Source: Thermoprotei archaeon (GTDB taxonomy: Archaea > Thermoproteota > Thermoprotei_A > Sulfolobales > Acidilobaceae). Taken from it: a stretch of DNA of 64,000 nucleotides. Under the pieces are notes generated by a model, which was given only the letters and a program-made list of their open reading frames with translations, made no database searches and was not told where the DNA came from. Below, piece by piece: positions 34,916-42,561 of this stretch. The stretch covers positions 1 to 64,000 of the forward strand of contig JARJMZ020000035.1 in the NCBI GenBank assembly GCA_029335875.2, given 5' to 3'. Numbering within the stretch: the first letter of the stretch is position 1; every line of letters starts with the position of its first letter. The translations under genes and the position numbers were made by a program.

Positions 34916-35579
34916 TGTGAGGGAGGAGCAGAGCGGCATACCTGGGATGCTCGAATCCCTGGGAGTCATAGTTATTAGGGGCCAGCTCCAAGCCGGGGAC
35001 TACGTGCTCCCCGGGGATACTGTTATAGAGAGGAAAACAGCCCAGGACTTTTTAAACTCGCTTTTTGACGGCAGGCTCTTCGATCAAGTTTCAAGGCTTT
35101 CCGAGGCTTATAGCAATGTGATAATCCTAGTTGAAGGTGAGATTAACGAGCTCAGGAGGGCGCAGAATAGAGCTAAACAAGTGTACTCAGCCCTCGCAAC
35201 CCTAACGATAGACTATGATGTTAAAATAGTGTCAAGCCCGAGCCCTAGGGACTCAGCCCTCATAATAGAGGCTCTAGCAAGGAGGATAGTGGAGGGGCAT
35301 GGAGCGTTCAAGATAGTAATACATAAGAAGCCTAAACTGAGCACCATAAGAGAATGGCAGCTATACATAGCAGGGTCGCTCCCCGGAGTAGGACCCATAC
35401 TAGCGGAAAGGCTCCTAGAAAAGTTCAAAAGCCTAGAGGCGCTATTCACGGCAAGCACGTCAGAACTAAAGAAAATACTGGGAGAAAAGAAGGCGGAGAA
35501 GATAAAAGCAATAATAAAAACCCCCTACGAGCCTAAAGAAAAGAAACCGAAAAGCCTGGAAGACTATAAGAAAGATTAG
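34887..35579 (+). CDS. xpf: XPF/Mus81-family structure-specific endonuclease
   Basis: About 230 residues. The nuclease domain has VDVREEQSG, GDYVLPG and the catalytic VIERKTAQDFL (ERKxxxD); two helix-hairpin-helix motifs follow (LPGVGPILAERLL, LEKFKSLEALFTASTSELKKILG). No helicase domain, so it is the short crenarchaeal form that works with PCNA on flaps and 3' branches. GTG 34887 is preferred (MGEKVRVYVDV); a TTG 30 bp upstream is possible. The tail is Lys-rich (PKEKKPKSLEDYKKD) rather than a clear PIP box. Confidence 0.92.
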   Translation: MGEKVRVYVDVREEQSGIPGMLESLGVIVIRGQLQAGDYVLPGDTVIERKTAQDFLNSLFDGRLFDQVSRLSEAYSNVIILVEGEINELRRAQNRAKQVYSALATLTIDYDVKIVSSPSPRDSALIIEALARRIVEGHGAFKIVIHKKPKLSTIREWQLYIAGSLPGVGPILAERLLEKFKSLEALFTASTSELKKILGEKKAEKIKAIIKTPYEPKEKKPKSLEDYKKD

Positions 35580-35672
35580 TGATAAGTGCGTGCTCAAACA
35601 CGATGTTAAAGAGTTGAAGGCTAATCTTAATAGTTTAGCGGCGGACTTTACACTATGTAAAGTCTCGATGCC

Positions 35673-35912
35673 CTATGTTTTTAATGTTGAGTACATCGCG
35701 TGGACTATGTACAGGTGCGAGTTTATAACAGCTTTTAAGCCCGAGAGTGTCGCAGCTTTTACTGTTATTATCACACACGAGTCTTCGAGGCTCACTTCTA
35801 CCTGTGCTTTTTTAGGCGCTTGCTGCCTCGCTTCTGCCTGGAGGCTTTCATATAAGTGTTTAGAGTATTCCCCTAGACACAGTTTTAGTTCTGCCTCGTA
35901 GAATTCCGGCAC
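35673..35912 (-). CDS. pcc1: KEOPS complex subunit Pcc1
   Basis: 79 residues, the usual Pcc1 size, with the pattern EAELKLCLGEYSKHLYESLQAEA ... SCVIITVKAATLSGLKAVINSHL, where the NS near the end is conserved. Pcc1 dimerises the KEOPS complex that makes t6A37 in tRNAs. Starts 53 bp inside the upstream DUF3194 gene. Third in the operon prefoldin beta - DUF3194 - pcc1, an order known in crenarchaea. Confidence 0.8.
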   Translation of the reverse strand: MPEFYEAELKLCLGEYSKHLYESLQAEARQQAPKKAQVEVSLEDSCVIITVKAATLSGLKAVINSHLYIVHAMYSTLKT

Positions 35913-36189
35913 CCCCTTCTACTTGTTTTAACCCGCTTTTCTCCTCGAATACTCTGAAGGCTTCCTCTAAAGCTTTTTCCAGGTATTCTCCTAGGTCTTT
36001 GGGGTTTCCTCCCGTGACTTCCACGTCTACTGTTAGGATCTTCTGGTCTCCTCTGGGTTCGAGCTTTAAGACTATGCTCATGACCCTGGCTTTAGAGCCT
36101 ATGGCTTCCTCCAGGATTTTCCTGCAGGCTTTCTCAGCTTCTATTAAAGCCTCTCCAAGCTTATCCTCCGACTCCTGCACCGGTCCCAC
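35860..36189 (-). CDS. DUF3194 family protein
   Basis: 109 residues, alpha/beta: a helix (AEKACRKILEEAIGSKARV), strands ([18 protein letters not shown]) and a second helix (LGEYLEKALEEAFRVFEEKSG). This is the DUF3194 layout, a family found beside prefoldin beta in crenarchaea; function unknown. The start overlaps the prefoldin gene end by 29 bp and the 3' end overlaps pcc1, so all three are translationally coupled. The last 15 residues may be read-through past the domain. Confidence 0.78.
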   Translation of the reverse strand: MGPVQESEDKLGEALIEAEKACRKILEEAIGSKARVMSIVLKLEPRGDQKILTVDVEVTGGNPKDLGEYLEKALEEAFRVFEEKSGLKQVEGGAGILRGRTKTVSRGIL

Positions 36190-36526
36190 CTAGTAGGGCT
36201 CTAAGCTCCCCGGCCAGCCTGTCAACCTCCCTCTTCAAATACTCTTCCTGGCTTTTAATAGCCTTGAGCCTAAGCTCGAGGTCTTCCCTCCTGCTTTTAA
36301 GCTCATTGACTATATCATCCCTCGTAGACCTAACCATGACATAGCCTACAACCTTGTACAGCTCGACGTCCGAGGAGAGTCTGTCGAGCTTCTCCATAAC
36401 ATCGTCTATCTCGCTGAGGGCCCCCTCAAGGGTAATCCTCTCCTGAGTCACCGCAGCTAGAGTGTCGCGGAGTTTAACATACTTAGTATACTTAGCCTCA
36501 ACCTCTGGCGGAACCCTCTCAACCAA
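36161..36526 (-). CDS. pfdB: Prefoldin subunit beta
   Basis: 121 residues of coiled coil with a central beta-hairpin break (VELYKVVGYVMVRST), the prefoldin beta pattern. Six-subunit prefoldin (two alpha, four beta) holds unfolded proteins for the thermosome. First protein gene after rnpB on the same strand; 51 bp separate them. Gly-rich C-terminal tail (LLGGTGAGVGG). Confidence 0.88.
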   Translation of the reverse strand: MVERVPPEVEAKYTKYVKLRDTLAAVTQERITLEGALSEIDDVMEKLDRLSSDVELYKVVGYVMVRSTRDDIVNELKSRREDLELRLKAIKSQEEYLKREVDRLAGELRALLGGTGAGVGG

Positions 36527-36577
36527 AACACTACACCTATAAGAGAGAGTTAAACCAAACTATATAAGCTAAAAGAA

Positions 36578-36902
36578 GGGAGGCCACAGCCATAACCCAC
36601 CTTCAGTACCCGGCGGCATTAGACTCAGCGGCACCCCCCAGGGGCTAGCGCGGCCCTCACAGCCCCCGGGCCTTGCTCAACCGGGGTCAGCCGTTTCAAC
36701 GCATCCCCCAGCTTCCTCCACCCGTTACTGCACCCCTGTCACCAGGGGAGCCCCAAGGCTTCACCGACACCGCCGGGGGCCGTGTCGTTTCTGTGCTGTT
36801 GCCGCGGGTATCACCCGCGCCCCTTGCGGGGCCCGGCTGCCGCGGTGAGGGTGGTGTGTCCTCAGGCCTCAGAGGCCCGTGAGCCGCCGGCTGCGGCCTC
36901 CC
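36578..36902 (-). ncRNA. rnpB: RNase P RNA, archaeal full-length form
   Basis: Read on the minus strand, GGGAGGCCGCAGCC at the 5' end pairs with GGCTGTGGCCTCCC at the 3' end (P1, 14 bp with one G-T). Inside are the P3 hairpin GGCCT/AGGCC, two hairpins CCCC-GCAA-GGGG and GCGGGT-GAT-ACCCGC, then CAACAGCACAGAAAC (conserved region II), GAGCAAGGCC (region III) and ACTGAAGGTGGGTTATGG (region V). CCACC near the 5' end pairs with GGTGG in region V as P4. The usual GAGGAAAGTCC of region I is replaced by TGAGGACACACC. Apparent short reading frames here are not genes. Confidence 0.9.
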
Positions 36903-36925
36903 ATAGACTATTCTGAGCTTCAAAC

Positions 36926-36933
36926 TTATTAAA
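36926..36933 (-). promoter_or_regulatory. TATA box of the RNase P RNA gene
   Basis: TTTAATAA on the minus strand, 24-31 nt before the 5' G of P1, the expected distance for archaeal TBP/TFB initiation. Confidence 0.7.
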
Positions 36934-37096
36934 CCCATATGGGCTCCAAGACCCTCCACATCACGACCTCCATGACACTAGAGTTAACACTTTTATGCCC
37001 CAAATCTCTCAAGGGTAGCTAGAGGCTTTACAGCATAGCCTTCTACACTAAGATTTAAGCCGCCTATAGTGTTATTTGGTGTTTCCTCCCGGCAGA

Positions 37097-37355
37097 GTGG
37101 TCGCCAGAACTCAATGCCATAGACTTATTCCCATGATATTAGCACGGCTTCCCCCTCAGCCTATTGAGGGCTCCATAGGCTGGTATTACTGGGGCCGCCT
37201 TGCGCCTGCCTCCGATGGACAATCATGGAAGCTGGCTCAAAGGGAGCAAATTAGGGGGCCTTAAAAGTTTAACTCTAAGATCTCAAATTATGTTCTCGAG
37301 TATCTCTAGGTAATCATATTAATCAGGAGACCCCAAAGATTTTACTCTAGGGAAA
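37097..37355 (-). repeat. Intergenic structured repeat, copy E
   Basis: About 259 bp, reverse orientation, between the divergent rnpB and valS genes. Left end TTTCCCTAGAGTAAAATCTTTGGGG (hairpin CTAGAG/CTTTGG), right end GAGTTCTGGCGACCAC. It is the most divergent of the reverse copies: the right-end hairpin is disrupted. The flanks (36960-37096 and 37356-37578) show no gene; the second holds the valS TATA box TTAATTTTTTAAGG near 37543. Confidence 0.8.
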
Positions 37356-37578
37356 GCCTGACGATGCTCTCATTAGCGGGGCTAGCCCTACCTGTGGAAC
37401 CTCTAGTGTTGCCCGCGGAGAGCGAAGCCTTGTAGAGGTCAACTTTAAACGCTCTGTGGCATCCTACGCCACCATATACAGCCAATAATTGTAGATATCA
37501 ATAGTTCCCTTACCATTATATGGTATGGCCTGCATAGGGCTCTTAATTTTTTAAGGTTTAGGTGTTAGCTGTTTATAG

Positions 37579-40038
37579 GTGCCGTGTTTGAGCTCTTCTA
37601 GGCTTAGACCTAGGATCAAGGAGATAAGATGGGATCATAGAGTTAGAGAGGGAGAGCTTCTCAGAATGTGGGATGAGGAGAGACTTTATAAGACGCGTTT
37701 CGACGTTTACAATAACATAGTAGTTATCGACACTCCCCCACCCTACGCTAGCGGCAGGTGGCATGTTGGGGGGGCTTCTCATTACGTCCAGATAGACATG
37801 ATCGCCAGATACTTCAGGCTTAAAGGCTACAATGTTATAGCGCCTTTCTATGCGGATAGGAACGGGCTCCCCGTAGAGGTCCAAGTAGAGAAAACATATA
37901 AGGTTAACGCTAAGGAGATGGCTAAAACTATTGAGGGTAGGAGGGCATTCCTGAAACTATGTAGGGAGTTCCTGGACAGGGCTGAAGCTGAAATAGTGTC
38001 CATTTGGAGGAGGTTAGGCTGCAGTTTCGACTACTGGCCCAACGGGACTGACAGCCCCGAGTATAGGAGCCTCACCCAGGCGACGTTCATAGATTTATAC
38101 AAAAGGGGGCTGATATATGAGGCTGAAAGGCCTGTAAGGTGGTGCCCTAGGTGTGGGACGACACTGGCTGAGGCTGAAGTAGAGTATGAGGATGAGGAGA
38201 GCCTACTATACTATGTGAAATATAAGGTTAAAGGAGAAGATGGGTATTTAACTGTAGCGACTACAAGGCCGGAGCTCATAGCAGGGTGTGCGGCACTAGC
38301 CTACCACCCTGAAGATGATAGGTATAAGGGGTTGAAAGGTAAAACTGTAATAGCCCCCATCTATGGCCATGAAATGCTGGTCGTGGAACACCCCAGCGTG
38401 GACCCGAGCTTCGGGACAGGGCTCATGATGATATGCAGCTATGGAGACGAGCATGACGTGAAACTATTCCAGGAGCTCGGCCTGAAACCTAGAGTAGTCG
38501 TTGGGGAAGATGGTGTTATGAACGAGGGGGCCGGCCCCCTAGCCGGGCTAAAAGTTGAGGAGGCTCGCGCTAAGATGGGTGAGATACTTGGGGAAGCGGG
38601 GCTCCTAGAGAGGGTTGAAAAGATCGCTCACAAGGTTCCCAGATGTTGGAGGTGTAAGACACCCCTACAGATAATACATAGGAGGGAGCTCTTCTTAACA
38701 CAGCTACCATACAGGGATAAGATTAAGGAGATAGCTTACTCCACAGACTTTAAGCCTGAAATGCATAGGAGAAAGCTTTTAGACTGGGTCGACAGTCTAA
38801 CCATGGACTGGCCCATATCGAGGGATAGGTATTATGCTACGGAGATCCCCCTATGGACTTGTAAAAGGTGCGGGGCCAAGCTACTCCCCGAGCCCGGCGC
38901 ATACTATAGACCCTGGGAGGAGAACCCTTGGGATAAATGTCCAAACTGTGGAGCCCCTAAGAATGAGATAATTGGGGATTTAAGGGTCTTCGACACGTGG
39001 TTTGACTCTAGCATATCGATGCTCTACGTCACTAGGTGGGCTGTTGACAGGAAGTTCTACGAGGCGGCCTCAGAGAGGGTGTTGAGGCCTCAGGGGCAGG
39101 ATATTATAAGGACTTGGCTTTACTATACTTTACTGAGAGTGTATATGCTCACCGGGAAGAGCGCCTTCAAGTGGGTTAGGATAACCGGTATGGGCTTAGA
39201 CCCTACTGGGAGGCCTATGCATAAGTCCCTTGGGAACATAATAGACCCGGAGCCTATAGTGGAGGAGTATGGGGCCGACGCTTTCAGGTTCTGGGCTGCA
39301 ATAGCCTCCAAGCTAGGCTACGACTATAGGTTCGACGTTGGCAAAATAAAAACCGGGAAACTTCTAGTGACGAAGCTCTGGAACATAGCCAGGCTCCTCT
39401 CAGCTTTCCCCGAGCCTGAAGAGGGAGATTATGAGCTGACGTTTACAGATAAGGCCTTCCTAGCCCTCTACGAGGAGTATATTGAGAAAGTCGATAGAGC
39501 CTATGCGGAGCTAGATGTTTACGAGCCAGGGCTCCTGCTCTACGAGTTTCTATGGGACTACTTCGCCTCCCACTACGTAGAGCTCGTTAAAGATAGAGCT
39601 TACAATAGGGGTGGAGAGTTTAAGGTTGAGTATCAGAAGGCTGCCTGGGCGGCTCTCCACAGGATATTCAAAGGATCCCTTGTAGCCCTATCGCCAATAA
39701 TGCCTTTCATAACAGACGATATATATAGGACTCTCTACGGGTCCAGCGCCCACAAGCAGAGGTTCCCGGAGCCTTCAATGGGTTTAGATGAGAGGGCAAG
39801 GTACGCTGAGATGGCGAGGAAGATAGTTGAGGTTAACAAGGCTATATGGGCCTATAAGAAGAAGCGTGGCTTAAAACTCGGAGAGCCCCTAGAAGGGATA
39901 ACTGTTATGATCCCAGAGGAGCTGGAAGGAGCTGTGGATAGCCTGGAAGGGCTTCATAAAACTAAGATTAGAACCTACAGGGAACCCCCTGAGGGGGGTG
40001 AGCATATAGCCCCAAGGATCTACATAGTTAGAGGGTAG
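37579..40038 (+). CDS. valS: Valyl-tRNA synthetase
   Basis: 819 residues, class I. PPPYASGRWHVGGASHY holds the first signature as HVGG in place of HIGH, and the second signature reads MHKSLGN in place of KMSKS; both departures occur in short archaeal ValRS. The editing domain has TVATTRPELIAGCAALAYHP. Zinc-type pairs WCPRCGT, CWRCKT, CKRCG and CPNCG are visible. No C-terminal coiled coil of the bacterial kind. Starts at GTG (or TTG nine bases on). Four bases separate it from pelA. Confidence 0.92.
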   Translation: MPCLSSSRLRPRIKEIRWDHRVREGELLRMWDEERLYKTRFDVYNNIVVIDTPPPYASGRWHVGGASHYVQIDMIARYFRLKGYNVIAPFYADRNGLPVEVQVEKTYKVNAKEMAKTIEGRRAFLKLCREFLDRAEAEIVSIWRRLGCSFDYWPNGTDSPEYRSLTQATFIDLYKRGLIYEAERPVRWCPRCGTTLAEAEVEYEDEESLLYYVKYKVKGEDGYLTVATTRPELIAGCAALAYHPEDDRYKGLKGKTVIAPIYGHEMLVVEHPSVDPSFGTGLMMICSYGDEHDVKLFQELGLKPRVVVGEDGVMNEGAGPLAGLKVEEARAKMGEILGEAGLLERVEKIAHKVPRCWRCKTPLQIIHRRELFLTQLPYRDKIKEIAYSTDFKPEMHRRKLLDWVDSLTMDWPISRDRYYATEIPLWTCKRCGAKLLPEPGAYYRPWEENPWDKCPNCGAPKNEIIGDLRVFDTWFDSSISMLYVTRWAVDRKFYEAASERVLRPQGQDIIRTWLYYTLLRVYMLTGKSAFKWVRITGMGLDPTGRPMHKSLGNIIDPEPIVEEYGADAFRFWAAIASKLGYDYRFDVGKIKTGKLLVTKLWNIARLLSAFPEPEEGDYELTFTDKAFLALYEEYIEKVDRAYAELDVYEPGLLLYEFLWDYFASHYVELVKDRAYNRGGEFKVEYQKAAWAALHRIFKGSLVALSPIMPFITDDIYRTLYGSSAHKQRFPEPSMGLDERARYAEMARKIVEVNKAIWAYKKKRGLKLGEPLEGITVMIPEELEGAVDSLEGLHKTKIRTYREPPEGGEHIAPRIYIVRG

Positions 40039-40042
40039 ATCT

Positions 40043-41125
40043 GTGAAAATACTAGAGGTCAGCTCGAAACATAGGGTTATTAAAGTACTCATAGAAAGTG
40101 AGGAGGACTTATGGACTCTCAAGACGACCTTGAAACCAGAAGACTTTATAGAGGCTAAGACAGCGAGGGACGTGGCTGGAGTTCCTGGAGGGGAGAAGGA
40201 GAGGAGGGTTATAATAGTTAAGCTGAAAGTCGAGAGGCTAGAGTTTCAGCCCTTCACAGGAAAGCTTAGAGTGTCGGGTGTAATAGTTGAGGGGCCCGAA
40301 GAATACGGGGTTAAAGGTAGGCACCACGCGCTAACCCTAACCCCGGGTATGACCATAGTCTTGGAGAGGGAGGAGGGGTGGGGCGTTAAAGCCCTAGAGG
40401 TCATGGAGAAGAGCGGGCCTAAAGGTAGGGTTATAATAGCTGCAGTAGACTATGAGGAGTTCGCCCTTGGAGTACTATCACCCTACGGGTTTAAAGTGAT
40501 CCTCGAATCCCCCTCAAGACTCCCAGCTAAGGAGGATCCCAGGAGGGATGAAGCCCTAGAAAACTATGTATTGAAAGTTGCAGAGATCATTGTAGGTGAG
40601 GCTTCGAAAGCTAACGCTACAGTAGCTGTTATAGTGGGCCCGGGGTTCCTGAAAGACTATGTGGCCGAGAAAGTGAAAGCCCTAGAGAGTAGACTGAAGA
40701 TTATAGTAGACAGCGCCTCCACCGGAGGCCCCCCAGGCTTAGAGGAGGCTTTGAGGAGGCACTCTGTCATAGAAGCCCTGAGAGAATTCTCTATAATGGA
40801 GGCTGAAGCTGTCCTCTCAGAGTTTATGAGCCTGGTGGTTAAAGATCCTGACAAGATCGCCTACGGGGTCAGCGATGTTGAGGCAGCGGCAGCCCTCGGG
40901 GCTTTAAGAGACTTGGTGATCTTAGATAGCCTATTATCAGCCTATGACGAGGAGTTGAGGCTCAGCGTAAACTCTATAATGGAGAACGCTGAGAGGGTGA
41001 AGGCGAAGATAATCATAGTTCCCGAAGAAAGCCCTGTCGGAGACAGGGTCAAGAGTCTCGGGGACGTAATAGCTATACTGAGATACTCGATACCTAGGGA
41101 AGCTAGACAGCTATTAAAGTCGTAG
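40043..41125 (+). CDS. pelA: Pelota (Dom34) mRNA surveillance protein
   Basis: 360 residues, three eRF1-like domains: an Sm-like N-terminal domain (residues 1-125), a central domain (RVIIAAVDYEEFALGVL) and a C-terminal L7Ae-like domain (AYGVSDVEAAAALGALRDLVI). Rescues stalled ribosomes with ABCE1 and EF1A-like factor. Starts 4 bp after valS, an operon of translation functions. 3' end overlaps the convergent AsnC-like gene by 23 bp. Confidence 0.95.
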   Translation: MKILEVSSKHRVIKVLIESEEDLWTLKTTLKPEDFIEAKTARDVAGVPGGEKERRVIIVKLKVERLEFQPFTGKLRVSGVIVEGPEEYGVKGRHHALTLTPGMTIVLEREEGWGVKALEVMEKSGPKGRVIIAAVDYEEFALGVLSPYGFKVILESPSRLPAKEDPRRDEALENYVLKVAEIIVGEASKANATVAVIVGPGFLKDYVAEKVKALESRLKIIVDSASTGGPPGLEEALRRHSVIEALREFSIMEAEAVLSEFMSLVVKDPDKIAYGVSDVEAAAALGALRDLVILDSLLSAYDEELRLSVNSIMENAERVKAKIIIVPEESPVGDRVKSLGDVIAILRYSIPREARQLLKS

Positions 41126-41327
41126 TCCTCCTAACACCATCTATAGACCTTATCCCTGAAATCACGCTCTCTAAAGCCTTCATAGTGTCAACCTCAACCC
41201 TAACAACTATGTCAAACTCTCCATAAACTATCCTAGCCTCGGTGACAGCCTTATTAAACCTCCTAACAATCTCATCCCTCACATCCCCCTCAGCCCCCAC
41301 CTCAACGTTAACAAGTATATAGGCCAC
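41103..41327 (-). CDS. Stand-alone Lrp/AsnC ligand-binding (RAM) domain protein
   Basis: 74 residues from GTG 41327: a beta-alpha-beta-beta-alpha-beta RAM domain (AYILVNVEVGAEG, EARIVYGEFDIVVRVEVDTM, VRRTTTLIAV) without the helix-turn-helix. Such single-domain proteins bind amino acids or related ligands and may regulate Lrp proteins or enzymes. The GTG is chosen because AAGG lies just upstream and a TTTTTAATGG box precedes it; an in-frame start 24 bp upstream is less likely. Confidence 0.82.
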   Translation of the reverse strand: MAYILVNVEVGAEGDVRDEIVRRFNKAVTEARIVYGEFDIVVRVEVDTMKALESVISGIRSIDGVRRTTTLIAV

Positions 41328-41436
41328 TAGCCTTGAATATTGACCATACACGCTCGGGCACCATTAAAAACGGAAAACCCTAGGATTTAAAAAGCTAACT
41401 CCTAATGGGGAAACCCAGAGTAATTTAAGCCTAGAT

Positions 41437-41645
41437 GTGGTCGCCGGAACCCAACACCATGTGATGTTGGGCCTGGTTCCCCCCTTAGCCTATTGAGAGC
41501 TCCATAGGCTGGCATTACCGGGGCCGCCCAGCCCCCGCCTCTAAATGCCAATCATGGAGGCTGGCTCGCCACGAGTAAATTAGGGGGCCTTAAGTTTAAC
41601 TCTAAATCCTCATAGCTCTCAGGCACTATATTATACTAAAATAAC
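41437..41645 (-). repeat. Intergenic structured repeat, copy F (left end missing)
   Basis: About 209 bp. The right end GGGTTCCGGCGACCAC and hairpin CCCAACA / TGTTGGG are intact, but the left 35 bp with GTTAACATG and the CTAGAG hairpin are missing. The stem has changed on both sides relative to other copies (CAACA/TGTTG versus CAATA/TATTG), keeping pairing. Contains the 105-nt block identical to copy D. Confidence 0.83.
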
Positions 41646-41735
41646 AAGCCCTTAATGAAAAGGAAGGGATGCTAGTGTTATGAAATTAGTGCCGCGCCCA
41701 ATAGTGTCTATTAGTGGTTTTAGGTGTTAAGGTTT

Positions 41736-42137
41736 CTAGTGAGGCCAGCCTAGGGATCTTAGGACGAGCTCGGCGGAGCCTTTGAGTTTTTCAAGGGACT
41801 CTAGGTCTTCTCTAGTGTCTAGAGTGTCTTTAACCTCGAGGAGTAGCCTCCTCTCGTTGATGTAAGCTATCTCCACATAGTATCCTAGGAGGGCTATGAT
41901 GTCTTCTATGACGTCTTCCTCTCTGCCTGTCACGTCCATCTCCCCGATGGCTTTGACTTGTTCCGAGATCTTATTTCTGTTAGCTTTAAGTCTTTCGAGA
42001 GCTGTTTTCAAGGGTTCTTGATCTATATTACCTGAAGCTCTCAGGATAGCTATGCTTCTCGCAGCTTCTTCGAGGAGGTCTAGGTGCTCGTGTAGGGCTT
42101 GAGCCAGCCCGTCTCTTGATGCTTCAAGGTTTCCCAA
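41736..42137 (-). CDS. Hypothetical helical protein
   Basis: 133 residues, almost entirely helical and acidic, with heptad-like stretches (ALHEHLDLLEEAARSIAILR, LEVKDTLDTREDLESLEKLKGSAEL). No cysteines, no membrane segment. Follows the 117-residue gene by 23 bp, so third in a glyS operon. Family not recognised; a scaffold or regulatory role is possible but unsupported. Confidence 0.6.
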   Translation of the reverse strand: MGNLEASRDGLAQALHEHLDLLEEAARSIAILRASGNIDQEPLKTALERLKANRNKISEQVKAIGEMDVTGREEDVIEDIIALLGYYVEIAYINERRLLLEVKDTLDTREDLESLEKLKGSAELVLRSLGWPH

Positions 42138-42160
42138 ACTCGGCTTACCTCCTAGGGGCT

Positions 42161-42514
42161 TTAGGGGAGTCCTTCTCTGTAAGCTCTAACTGTCACTATG
42201 CTGTTATCAGCTATCCCCCTCCTTGATGCTTCTTCAGGGTTCACGTGGACCCTATCGGGCTCCACATCATCGCTGATTAAGGCGTTTGCTATGATCTTAG
42301 CTTTCCCGGCCGCCACTATTTCCAGTTTACCGGTTATGCCTAAGCTACCCGCTAAATCCCCCCTTATCCTGGCGAAGCCCTCCATAACCCCGGGGTCGTA
42401 TCTGAGCCTTATTCTCTTCTCTCTCAAAACTGTTTTCTGCTCTTTAAGGCTGCTAGCTGAGGGTATTAGGCTTAGTATCCTCGAGAGTCTCTCACTATCT
42501 CTCGAGATCTCCAA
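42161..42514 (-). CDS. Hypothetical protein with a possible double-psi barrel
   Basis: 117 residues. A basic helical N-terminal half (REKRIRLRYDPG) precedes GITGKLEIVAAGKAKIIAN and VHVNPEEASRRGIADNSIVTVRAY. The second stretch resembles the repeated element of double-psi beta barrels, such as the VAT N-domain, where a residue set 'rxGixdgsxVxV' recurs. Seen only once here, so it is a weak assignment. Lies 47 bp after the GlyRS gene on the same strand. Confidence 0.6.
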   Translation of the reverse strand: MEISRDSERLSRILSLIPSASSLKEQKTVLREKRIRLRYDPGVMEGFARIRGDLAGSLGITGKLEIVAAGKAKIIANALISDDVEPDRVHVNPEEASRRGIADNSIVTVRAYREGLP

Positions 42515-42561
42515 GCCCCTGACACCTTTTAGGATACCGGCTGTTTGGGGCTTTTATAAAC

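Noticed and set aside
35590..35901. A 103-residue plus-strand frame opposite pcc1
   Set aside because: It is antisense to pcc1/DUF3194 and its translation resembles no protein; the minus-strand genes match known families.
36578..36902. GAGGAAGC occurs after the ACAGAAA-like run, which first suggested a circularly permuted RNase P RNA
   Set aside because: The P1 ends pair perfectly over 14 bp and regions II, III and V follow in the normal order; GAGGAAGC lies in the P12 area by chance.
36673..36959. Open frames on both strands in the GC-rich block
   Set aside because: They lie inside or across the RNase P RNA gene and have low-complexity, Pro/Gly-rich translations.
37579..40038. HVGG and MHKSLGN in place of HIGH and KMSKS in ValRS, as a sign of an inactive enzyme
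   Set aside because: Short archaeal ValRS proteins carry similar variants, and the rest of the enzyme is complete.
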